Position numbers and translations under genes: made by a program. The notes below the pieces were generated by a model. The model made no database searches. It saw nothing but the letters and a program-made list of their open reading frames with translations, and had not been told where the DNA came from. Shown one piece after another: positions 26,701-35,574 of a DNA stretch of 64,000 nt (its first letter is position 1; each line of letters opens with the position of its first letter). The stretch is from assembly GCA_014526335.1 (NCBI GenBank), contig JACTAT010000013.1, forward strand, positions 2,205,987-2,269,986, in the 5' to 3' direction. Source of the DNA: Chrysaora quinquecirrha. Its lineage: Eukaryota > Cnidaria > Scyphozoa > Semaeostomeae > Pelagiidae.

Positions 26701-26918
26701 GAGCCCAGCCACGGTAGCGTCACAGCCAGGGTCGAGATCTTGATTAGTTAACCTACTACTGTGATCCTAGCGACTGGTGCTAAAACACCATTTCACCTTC
26801 ACCTTCATCAATAATATTATACCTATAGGTTAGCTAACCATAAAAATGTTGAGAATTATTTTTTACCCGTGCTTGCTGCTTTTTTTGGAATTGTAAATTT
26901 TTGGTTCTTGCTTGCCAT
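8711..26918 (-). CDS. TASOR: TASOR (FAM208) homolog, HUSH complex scaffold
   Basis: Sixteen exons on the minus strand: 26918-26867, 26314-26175, 25098-25017, 24628-24537, 24431-24279, 23601-23461, 22919-22850, 22323-22185, 21736-21651, 21035-20932, 20825-20753, 19159-15122, 14294-14163, 13608-13443, 12646-11004 and about 9703-8711. Exons 1-11 are in perfect phase with GT-AG sites. Total is about 2,700 residues. Residues about 18-220 match the TASOR pseudo-PARP domain (DUF3715), including GVYLSRCADIL and RPRQCLPYAVVHF. Residues about 244-377 form a barrel-like SPOC-type domain starting VLWTGKLYNKS. The rest is low-complexity and probably disordered, with three tandem copies of a repeat of about 25 residues (YPEYSIDESQPIPR type) at 17930-18140 and an Asp/Arg-rich stretch at 11300-11890. 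In vertebrates TASOR scaffolds MPP8 and periphilin to silence retroelements through H3K9me3. Single-base frame breaks occur at 18595-18598, 18043-18045, about 16404, 16114-16122, about 11930 and 9588-9591. Length is closer to vertebrate TASOR2 than TASOR. The 3' exon link is the least certain part. Confidence 0.85.
10375..10600. repeat. Dispersed repeat, uninterrupted copy
   Basis: Empty-site counterpart of 62530-62980. Here ATTCCCGTCAGTGGCAGTCG is continuous, whereas the other copy has a MITE between CAGTA and TAACAGTCG. Contains several AACTAGT motifs. In the TASOR intron between exons 15 and 16. Confidence 0.75.
14390..14480. mobile_element. Deletion derivative of the 30.4-kb foldback MITE
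   Basis: Reads AATTGCGAGAAACAGCGG, then CATACTTGAAAGCTTTTTT, then GTGTCAGACGAAAAAAG and ends GTCGCAATTTC. These are the left and right terminal regions of the element at 30392-30768 with the middle missing. It lies in TASOR intron 12. Confidence 0.65.
19821..19970 (-). mobile_element. tRNA-derived SINE, copy 1 (minus)
   Basis: About 150 bp, clearly related to the copies at 26633-26808 and 57914-58091. On the minus strand the B-box reads GGGTTCAAGCCC. The tRNA-like head is shortened compared with the other copies. It sits upstream of TASOR exon 12, in the intron. Confidence 0.7.
21039..21640. repeat. AGGTC-rich satellite with higher-order units
   Basis: Pentamer-based tandem repeat (AGGTC, with AAGTC, GGACA and similar variants). 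At least three higher-order units each start with a AAAAAGATATTAACATTGAG-like sequence at about 21038, 21266 and 21433, followed by the pentamer tract and a GTCGAATGGCATCAAGTCAG-like tail. The array lies in TASOR intron 9, directly against exon 9 at 21651 and exon 10 at 21035. Confidence 0.85.
21847..22174. mobile_element. Foldback element with ACCCCGGGTAATGTATGTGC ends
   Basis: Terminal inverted repeats of about 20 bp (ACCCCGGGTAATGTATGTGC) flank an interior made of repeated CAGTACAGTGGAGGGATATC units on the left and their reverse complements on the right. The whole element can fold on itself. Flanks are ACAACC on the left and (G)ACAACC on the right, a possible target duplication of about 6 bp. 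The right end is 10 bp from the splice donor of TASOR exon 8. Confidence 0.8.
22425..22720 (+). mobile_element. Two tandem tRNA-like (SINE) monomers
   Basis: Near 22430 the sequence has an A-box match (TAGCTCAGTGG), followed about 45 bp later by a weak B-box (GGTTTTGAGTCTC). A diverged second copy starts about 205 bp downstream (TAGCTCGATGG ... AGAGTTTATGTC). This is suggestive of a pol III-derived SINE in tandem. It lies in a TASOR intron. Confidence 0.5.
25502..25888. mobile_element. TA-type MITE, family 1a
   Basis: Ends CACGTTTTTTTTTATAAG and TTCTTATAAAAAAAACGTG are inverted repeats. Subterminal copies of TATAAGAAAC are present. 387 bp, preceded by TA. It lies in TASOR intron 2. Same family as 38022-38388 and 40-299. 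Confidence 0.75.
26633..26808 (+). mobile_element. tRNA-derived SINE, copy 2 (plus)
   Basis: The best copy of this family. It has a tRNA-like head with a perfect B-box GGTTCGAGCCC at about 26696, preceded by an A-box-like TGGTGTAATCCAGC. A unique body follows, ending in CACCTTCACCTTCA repeats. It lies in TASOR intron 1 on the strand opposite to the gene. Confidence 0.75.
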
Positions 26919-28999
26919 GATGACAAAACTATTGAGCTTCACAGGGCTGCATACGAGAACTTCCTTAGAAAATTCACTAATAAGGCTGGCGCCTTCTTGT
27001 GGTTCAATGATCACTGATGTGATGTCGGCCTAGCCCATGGAGCCTTCTAGTTTCTAGTTGTGTTGGTCGGTTCATCCACATCATGAGATCTTTCTTGATT
27101 ACATCTTCAAGGGCCAAAGAAACTTCATAAGGTATGTAGCAAAAAGATACGATCAAGACTGACAACAGATTTCTTTGTGGCATCAAAACACATCTATAAC
27201 TTTTCATTTCATCTTTCTTCCTATCACTTAATTTCAATCATCCCGAAAACAAAACCTCATGCATAAAATAAGCTTGCGAAGGATAACATGCACCAGATTA
27301 GGATCAAGAGTTCGGGGATGGGAAAGTCAGATCAGGTGGGACGGGCTAGATAGATAGATATATAGCGGAGAGCACCCCCTGACACGAGGAGCGTTTATAA
27401 GACAGAAGGTGGGCTTTTTCGAGGCTAAAAATTTCCAAAAATGACTGTACCACGATGTATTAGGGAATGAATAGCTGCAGTAAGTAATTGCCCATAAATG
27501 TGAATCCTGTAAGAAATATCTATATTCAAGAAAGCAGATAATTCTTTCTGCGCTTCTTGAACTTCTTCAAATTTCAAAGTTTGACCCCCTGCGGAAATAT
27601 GAGTAACGCAGTGTAAGGATAAGGTGTGTGATTTGGCACTGGCAGATATACGGGGACAGATTGGGAAAATACCGTTAATATTCAATTAGCAGAATACAAC
27701 AAGCCAGATTAAAGTCCATTTCATTACAGCATAACAAAAATTCGCTAGATCCTTCAACTCAGCTATAAAGGAAAACAAGCACTTTCAGCCTGGATTGCCT
27801 ACTATTTCAAAATTACTGAAAGCTGGTATCCTTTGCCAGAGAACAGATTTAATCTTGACCGAAATAGAAACGCGCATGCGCAAAAGAATCTCCCACAATT
27901 GCTGGATTTTTGAAAAGCAATTCTTCCAGGACTTTGAACGTTCTATACACTATCGATTCGGTGTCATGAGTTGGAAGTAAAAGCATAGGGGTATCCAAGC
28001 GTAAGCATATGGTCTGGGGGCCGGATATTCCCTCCCCCCGGAGGCTGGCGGAAGACTCATGGGAGAATAGCGATTTCCTGTAATGGGAACCACCGTAAGA
28101 TGCGACGCCTCAGCCACATTGTCTCGGCATTGTGGATGCAAGTGGGGAGCATTCATCTCAGCACCGGATCAGATGTTTTTGCTTTTGCTTTGGAGTTACA
28201 AATAGACCACGCTGGCTGGGCTAACTGCCCGAAAAGTTCACATGCAGCATTAGCAGCACGGGGACACTGCTTTTCCTTCAATTTATTTTTCTCTTATCTT
28301 TCAAGGACGTTGGGAGGAACTTGACGAAGAACAGCAAATTACAAAACAAAATGTCGACTTCTTTAAATTCGAAAACAATGAGTTTTTTTTCGTTTCCTGA
28401 ATACGAGGACCCAAACTCAAAAGACGGTATGGTACGAAATTTCAAACTAAAGCTTAACAGTTAACAAACATTGTTATAATTTGATGAGAAATAGACATCT
28501 CTCTCTCTGTCTCTCAGACCGTTGATGCAATTTAGATACATTCTGAAGTACACAAAAAAGATAATAAGAAATCTTTCAAACTGTAAATGCTATGTTTGGC
28601 AAAAGTTAAGGTCTTATCACTACCGAGGTTTGGTGAGGTTTGGTATATCTGCCATTTTAATACCTAGTTTATTTAACTGATTATCAAAATGTTTTAGCTG
28701 CCGTTTTTTTAGACGGGAGCTATGTCCAAAACATTTCAATCTTTCCATTTCAATTTAATGACTCGTGTTATTTAATAGTCAACCACTGCTGTTATTAACA
28801 AAGGCATTCATGGCTACAAATCTTGTAGAGAAAATGTGGAGAGATAGAGAGATACATAGGTACATAATTGAGGTACGGCATAGATGGCCCCAACTGCAGA
28901 GTCCAACATTGGATTTTTTGTCTAAACGCAAAATAAAGCAGTGAAATGTATTATTTTCTTATTATAGCAATAAAGCAGTGAAATGTATTATTTTATTTA
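26919..28999. other. Region between SLC15-like and TASOR genes
   Basis: TASOR promoter and 5' UTR should lie just above 26918. A minus-strand open stretch at 27685-27425 (encoding GGQTLKFEEVQEAQKELSAF) follows a good acceptor-like TTTCCGCAG, but I recognise no family. GC rises at 28000-28260 without a clear gene. Near 28930-28990 a 20-bp unit, AAAGCAGTGAAATGTATTAT, is tandemly duplicated. Confidence 0.4.
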
Positions 29000-31900
29000 T
29001 TACACAACAGTAATAAATAACATTATATCTATAACAAGAAGTGCAGATAAAATGAAAAAGAAGTCCCGTAAAGAGTTGTTCGAAAAGTTTGCTTCTTTAG
29101 GAAACCATCCAAAACTAACGAAGAGTAGAGCAAGCAAATGGCCAACTGCGATTGCCACGTAATATATGCTTGTAGCCAGTCTTCGAAAGGTTCCTTTGCA
29201 TAATGAATTTGCAATGTTTAGAGCTAAAAACAGAGTATAGTAGTTTAGAAAGTCATACTTTACTTAACTAAGAGGATAAGAGGAAGTAAAACCCAAAGTT
29301 ATTCAGATATTTGACATGGGATGAATAGTAATGCCATAAGGCCCCTTTAAGCACCCCTCTGTCACTTTTCGCATGGTCAATAGAAAAACACTGTTTCTTC
29401 TGACCAAATGCTTTTCATCATCGCTTGAATTAAAGGCAACGTAAAGGAATATTTTAAACTTTGAAATTTTGGATATAAAAAGAGAAAATTTCGAGTACCA
29501 TCAAATAGCTATGTTTACGAGACATCGAACCACTTTTCTTCGGGATAAATGGCTAAAAGTCGCTATGTCATTGCAAGTTATGTGCAGGCAACACGGGCAA
29601 CCGGACATAAAGGAGATACAGTCATCTCATAAAAGTCCTTCTGACTCAAAATTTCATTTGGCAATTCGCTATATCTTGCGATGTTCAAAATACAATAGCA
29701 ATCAAGCTTTTAACAGTAACTTCACAATAGGATAGTCAAGACGAAAGAACGGTCTTAAAATCATGCTTCCTACTACTATTTCAAAGCGTTCGTGTTAAAA
29801 GAGTGAGTTTTGTTACCTGTGAGACTTACAAATGCTTCGCTCAATCCATGGAAGACATATTGTGGAATCTGACAAAATATACTGACATTGACAGCTTGAA
29901 ATTTAGCCTTCCCGATTTCTTGAACTAAAGTCTCGTTTGACTGAAATGCCGAGTAACCAGAGACCTCTATACAGCCAGCTGTAAAAATAAACAAGTATCT
30001 TTAAGTTTTATTTGGTTTTACTGATTTAACATGTGTCCGTCCGCGTGCCATTTTAAAACAACGGAAAAACGAAAAGACATATAGAGAGATAATATTCAGC
30101 TTCGGACAGCAAAGTTACCGAGGAAAATTGAATTAAAAAAAGTTAATGATTAAAAAACGGCATTATATCTTGGCTCTGAAATATTACCCGTTTTTTCGGC
30201 CATTTTGCTATTGCGACTTTTCAAATTTAACAGACGCTAAAAATGTAGCAATGAAAATGACTTTCGCTGCAGCGTACGTCCCAACATACAATCTGATAGC
30301 CAAACAGTTTCCAAAACGCTTATCAGCTAAATATGCACATGAGTATGCAAATGCATTCACAAGAGATTAGTTTTGATGTAGTACAAAACTTCAAATTTGC
30401 GATAAACAGCGAAAACATTTTCGGGCATACTTATAAGCTTTTTTCATCTGACACTCCTTAGAGTATGAACGTCACACCGGCCTTTTGGCTCGGTTCTGTG
30501 TAGACAGAAAGAGTTCGTTTTCTCACTTGGACTCTTCAATTAACTCTATTGATCTTCCCGCTGTATCTGGCTAGCTGATTGGTGTTTAAAACACAATGCC
30601 AATTCAGCTTCTCTTTCCGATTGGTGCATTTCAACCGCATCTGGGTATAAATTCCACCTTAGTTCATTGTTTAAGTCTGTTTCTGAGGTTCATACTCAGA
30701 GGAGTGTCAGACGAAAAGAAATTGTTTAAGTATGCCGGAAAATGTTTCGGCTGCTTATCGCAATTTTACAAGAGAATGTTTTCGATTTCTCTGTCGTATG
30801 TGTGTCTGATTTCGTAACGAAACTGCAAAAACTGAAAAATAATGGTAAATACACCTACCTAACAAGACTGATACAAAAGCCATTGCCATTCCAAAGACAA
30901 TCCTCCAAGATGCTGGAATATGAATGCCTCTATCAGTTAAAGCAGGATAAACCACTCTATCAAGGATAGGAACAAGTGTTACCACTACTAGCATACTAGA
31001 CATTCCGATCCATGCTACTGGAACATGCAGTCTGCCAATCCTGGTGTCCAAATGCAAACCTTGGTAGAAAAATGTGCTGTAGCCCTGAAATGGCAGAAAT
31101 AATGTGCAATGGTTAGAAATGCAAGAAAGAATAAAGGGCCCAGAAAAGAGACTTGGGGTACCCCATACAGCCTTCAAAGACAATGATTTTGACCAACTGA
31201 GAGTTAGCCAGAATTAGCTGTTAATTATATGATTCAATTATCTGTTTTATAATGCTTCCTGAAGACAGCAGATGATAATACTTCTTTGTGGAGATACCTT
31301 GTACTCTCATAGACAAGCAACATTTCTTAATAAAAGCATGTACAGGTAGAATCCTCAAGAAATTTTGTGATGTTAGAAAAGAGCTACCTACCTGGGCATA
31401 GACAATCCAGTATGGGATTAAACATGCCATTAAAATCGTAAAGTCTAGTAGAGACAATGCTTCTTTCACATCTGATTCAAGACATGTTCCTCCATATTTA
31501 ATCATTGCATATTCTAAGAATCTCTTTGGTTGTCCCTCTATTGAGCTTTGATCTATAGAGCTTTCTGATCTGAAATATGATAAAGGATACAATTAATGTA
31601 TTGCATATGCATAGAGACAATATGATAGATTTAAGCACTAAAACAATATACATACAAAGAAGGAGCCTAGACGCTAAGGCAAACTGCTTCTGTGAAGAAA
31701 TGGTTCGGCATTGTTTGGTTTTCACTACAAATCCTAGCCAGACAATGCTACTGACATGTTTCTCGTGCCAAGCCCCATCCCAGGGAAGCAACAAAATTTG
31801 TTTTGGTGCCACGCCCTCTTTTCTACAGTAAAAAGATTTTCCCTTTCAAATGCTTTGATTTGCAGTTTGAAACTGAATTAGAAGTTAAAACATAATTTTT

Positions 31901-32677
31901 CATGTATTTGTCTGGGGCAGGTGCCAAACAATAACAATAATGTACCAAAAATAGATCTGCTCATGTGCTCAGCTTTTACTAACCTTTCACTGGATAATAA
32001 CGCTGATTTTTTGACAGTCTTAGCCTCCTTAACTATCTTAAACAAAATCTTGATTGAGTTACTATGATCAAGACGAGATCTTCTACAATTTTTCCAATGA
32101 ATCCCAAACAACAAAACACCAATTACTAAGAAGCCAATACAAACATAAGAAGCAACAGCAAAGCCACTAAACTGTTGCAAAGCTGTTGTAATGGCTATCG
32201 ACAGAAGAGCAAAAAGAGTTGATATCCAATAAACTTTGTATGCAAAAGTCCTGTGTTGCTCCATATTACCAGGTGATAACTGTGTCATACTGAATTCTGG
32301 GATATTTGTCCTTGTTACTGCCTCTCCAATACAGATAAGCAAAAAGCTAAAATGTTCCAAAGTTTGATGGTTTTTGAGACTGATGCATCTAAAGATAATG
32401 TAGCCATTAATGACACCCCTATTATGTATATTGCAAATGCTATTACTGTTATTGACAGTATTCCATACCATGATTTGTTGACATTGATTGCCACTGCAGA
32501 GATTATATAGCATAAGCAGATGAAAACATTTGAGAGTATAAGGGAATTTTGTGGACTGCTGTCTAGTAACGTCAAAGCATACAGTACGAAATTTGCAACA
32601 ATTGATGTGTATACGATTCTGTGCAATGTATCAGCAAATGTTATACTTGTGTAAACTGATTTTATTTTCTCATGCAT
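29000..32677 (-). CDS. SLC15/POT-family transporter-like protein
   Basis: Five minus-strand exons: 32677-31984, 31569-31392, 31084-30859, 29978-29817 and 29223-29000 (TAA). All junctions are GT-AG and in phase; AATAAA follows the stop directly. The product is about 494 residues with many membrane segments. POT-family landmarks: the middle motif IPYWIVYAQGYSTFFYQG (WxxxxQ/S region), VPILDRVVYPALTDRGI, and NVSIFCQIPQYVFHGLSEAF, the conserved IPQYxxxGxxE helix. The N-terminal ExxERFxYY signature is degenerate (FADTLHRIVYTS), and the GTGGIKP motif appears as IGEAVTRTNIPEF, so proton coupling may be altered. Family members move di/tripeptides or histidine with protons; SLC15A3/A4 are the nearest guess. 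Exon 1 needs one extra base in the five-base A run (plus strand) at 32341-32345 to keep frame. Start chosen as the ATG before the first helix. Confidence 0.85.
30392..30768. mobile_element. Foldback MITE (GCGATAAACAGCGAAAAC ends)
   Basis: Left end AAATTTGCGATAAACAGCG continues to GTCTGACAC-like and GAGTATGAAC sequence. The right end is its inverted complement, GTTCATACTCAGAGGAGTGT through CTTATCGCAATTT. Inverted repeats are about 85 bp long. Lies in intron 3 of the SLC15-like gene. A second full copy is at 40911-41237 and fragments occur at 14390 and about 23690. Confidence 0.8.
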
Positions 32678-32803
32678 AAAAATTGAAACCGAGACAGGAT
32701 AATAACCAATAAACTCGCTATTTACAGAACCAACATACAGTGTAAAAATAAAAGAATATAATCAACTAAAACATCCCAACTCATCAACTAAAAGCGTTCC
32801 ATA

Positions 32804-34923
32804 TTATGGCTGAATAGTTGCAGCACTGTTGGCCAGCAGAATGTCTCCAATCTCTCCAACTGGGATGGCAAATTTACGGGAACGAGATCCTCTTATGCAC
32901 ATGACAGTTGATCTCAGCAGACTGAAACAAATTTTTCTTTTCACCCAAGCCGAAGTTTCACCAAAAGATAGCTTATGTTTTTCAGATATTATCTCTGACG
33001 GTCTGATATAGAACCGCCGAGTTTCTCTGCTCATGCCACCATTAGTAGTGAATACAAGTGGTGTGAAACTGCCATTTTCATTATTCAAAATTCGCTCGTT
33101 ATATTTCCGTTTCTTTGATGACTCCATTGATTTCATCGTTGTGCTAAGAGTCTGACAACGGTAGCTTGGAGCGAAGGGATAAAACACCCTTACATCCAAA
33201 AATGCTCTTTGCATTCGTTGCCAGAAACCGCGCACGCAGATATCCGCTCGCAGCTCATCGTTACCATTTGGTGAAGGTTGAAGGACAGGCTCCTTACTGA
33301 CATCTTTGCAGACAGAAGATAGTAGATCTGCTGTGACATTAACGAGATCATTATGCCTCAAAGATACAAAGCCACCAACTTTGCAACATAACGCATGATC
33401 AACGCTGAATTTGCTGTGACAAACACACTCATCAGGGAGCCTTTGTAGCTGCCAGCCATAACGTAGGTAGATGGCATCGAAAAATTCTCTTTAGGTGACA
33501 TTAAATTCTTCCGACTTAAGAGGCAGTGAGGAGAGCCATAGTGAGGCTCCATCGGATTGGGCGATTTCATTCTTCTGTTAATACGGTTAAATGCATTGTC
33601 AGCATCAACAAGAAGTACAGCATCACATTCACTGTCACCAAAAATGTCAAACATTGCATGAACTACTGTTTCACATCCCCCACGTTGACCTGCGCACAAC
33701 TGTAAGTCTCCAGCACTTTCAATAATGTCATCGCGAAATGTTTTCATAACAGCACGACCCATGATGCGACGTAAAACCTCGCCTACACCAATTGGCCTCA
33801 GACCAGGATTCTTGTCCAAAGGAATCAATTTCGAAGCTAAGAAGGCTTCTAGAGATCCATCAATACCACAATATCGCGTTGAACACAATTTCCTGGTCAT
33901 GGCAGCAATTGACTCGCATAAATTTGCACTATGGATCCCGAAAGATGAAGATGTTAAGATGCGACGCCACCCATCAGAATCAAGATTTGAAGGACCAGAC
34001 GCACCTTTAACCTCCCTTGCCATTTTTCGGATCAAAGAGCCATCAATATCCTCATACGCATACGAACCAAATAGAGGCTCGGGACCTTCGAATAAAAGAT
34101 CTGTGTGTTTTTCATCACCCATTGGATGTTTATCGCGTAGTAGCTTGATGTTAGCGTCATTAAGAGGAAGTAAGCCACATGATTTGCTGTCCGACAAAAG
34201 GCGAAGTGCAGCATTTACTTTTCCAGCAAGCATCAGGTCATTGAATTTTTTGGCTAACTGTTCAATACTGTTTGAATTTTTCTGGGTTTTGAGCTTACTT
34301 TGTACATACCTGACTTCCATTACTAAGCTGTCAAAGTCTCCGGATTGCCACTTTTCCAAACGTTTTCTAAGCTGCTCAGAATGGTCTTTAGCTTTTGAAT
34401 TCTTGCTTGATTTCTGTAGCAGTAATGATGGCATTATCATTAGAGCTTTTATGGCAACTTGTTTGAGTGGAGTATCGTTCACCCATTCGTTTATCAGGCG
34501 AGAGCATTCGTCGATAAATCTTTTACCTACATTGCCAGATGGAAGCAGAAATACATTCCGTCTCCAGAAAACGCTTTCCTCGTATATCTTATTGATTATC
34601 TGAATAATTTCATCTATGTTCAATGTCCCCCAAGCAAGGGAAAGATGCTGGTCAGTACTTGGTGTAGAAGTCGTAAGCTGCACTGGTTCATGAAGCAGTT
34701 GAGATGAAGGTAACTCATGTTGGCATTTTCGTTGGTGTTGATGTAGACCTCGCGGTGATTTGAAAGTTTTTCTGCATCTTTGACATGTCGAAGTTGAGGT
34801 GGAGCTGGTCGAAGAGTGTTGTTGTGAGGCTATAGGCAACGAGTTGACTGTGCTTGTTTCCTCATCGGTTGGTGTTTCAGTTACAGTTTCGACTTCATTT
34901 GAAGATAAGGCAACCGTTTCCAT
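32804..34923 (-). pseudogene. Degenerate non-LTR retroelement with restriction-like endonuclease
   Basis: The upper frame (34923 to 33358) starts with an acidic Ser/Thr-rich segment and a zinc finger, CQRCRKTFKSPRGLHQHQ. It then has RT domain blocks: LIPLDKNPGLRPIGVGEVLR, QRGGCETVVHA and motif A, LLVDADNAFNRIN. The sequence then jumps directly to the C-terminal part, which needs a frame change. That part has a CCHC-like knuckle (CVCHSKFSVDHALCC, about 33440-33380) and a nuclease-like domain (RADICVRGFW ... AFLDVRV) down to TAA at 32804. RT motifs B and C (the YADD box) are absent, so the copy is internally deleted. N-terminal zinc finger plus CCHC plus PD-(D/E)XK-like nuclease is the plan of R2/NeSL/CRE-type elements. 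Not functional as read. Confidence 0.85.
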
Positions 34924-35574
34924 TGCAAATAGCGAAGCAAAATGAAAAACTGGTTCGACGTAAGTCTTGTCGCCAGTTTTTTAACGGTCAATTCGAAGAA
35001 GCAAACCAGTTTTGCACACAGAATAGGAATAGAAAACACGAAAAAATTTCACAGCTAAAAGAAATTAACTTACTTAACTAGTTTTGAACAAATGTTAGCT
35101 TCTTCAAGAATTATTCTTTGCTAGATTTCAGTAAAATTAACTTCATTTCTCGCAGCTTAATTTTTCGTGCCGCCATCCATCAATCAATCGAACTTTTTCC
35201 GCTCTGTATTGTCTTCCTATTGTCTTTGAATCGGCGGGAACTTTTGTGTTGCGGAAATGGCTTAATGGCAGAAGGAAACTGTTCAGAGATGAGAGAGGTG
35301 AGAATTTTCCAATTTTTATCGCATCTTATCTTACCTTCGATTAAAATCTTACGCATTAAGATAGCCAAAAATATCATTCAGGATTGTGATAGAAAAGACA
35401 AGACTTGGAGACACTAAAACTTGAGAGAAACCAAGTTGTAGGCGTCCTAAAGTTTTTCACTTTGAAGCGAAAAGTTGACTAGGCCAAACCGCCATTCAAA
35501 ACCAGTGCTGCGGCTACTGACTGGACAGCAGGACAATATCTACACCACAGTCTTACAGCACCAGCAGAGCAAGC
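34924..35574. promoter_or_regulatory. PORCN upstream region
   Basis: Separates the retroelement from the PORCN start. It should contain the PORCN promoter and 5' UTR. No TATA box or CpG-like patch stands out, and there is no other coding signal. Confidence 0.35.

Noticed and set aside
26690..26710. Possible tRNA gene with a perfect B-box
   Set aside because: No pairing acceptor stem, and two related dispersed copies exist, so it is a SINE head rather than a tRNA gene.
27425..27685. Minus-strand exon-like ORF as a first TASOR exon
   Set aside because: TASOR already has an in-phase first exon with ATG at 26918 (MASKNQKFTIPKK) that joins exon 2 directly.
29776..29994. This exon as part of TASOR
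   Set aside because: It encodes the IPQYxxxGxxE helix of POT transporters and is in phase with the SLC15-like exons on both sides.
33725..34603. 292-codon plus-strand ORF
   Set aside because: It is antisense to the retroelement RT coding frame, which has clear protein motifs on the minus strand.
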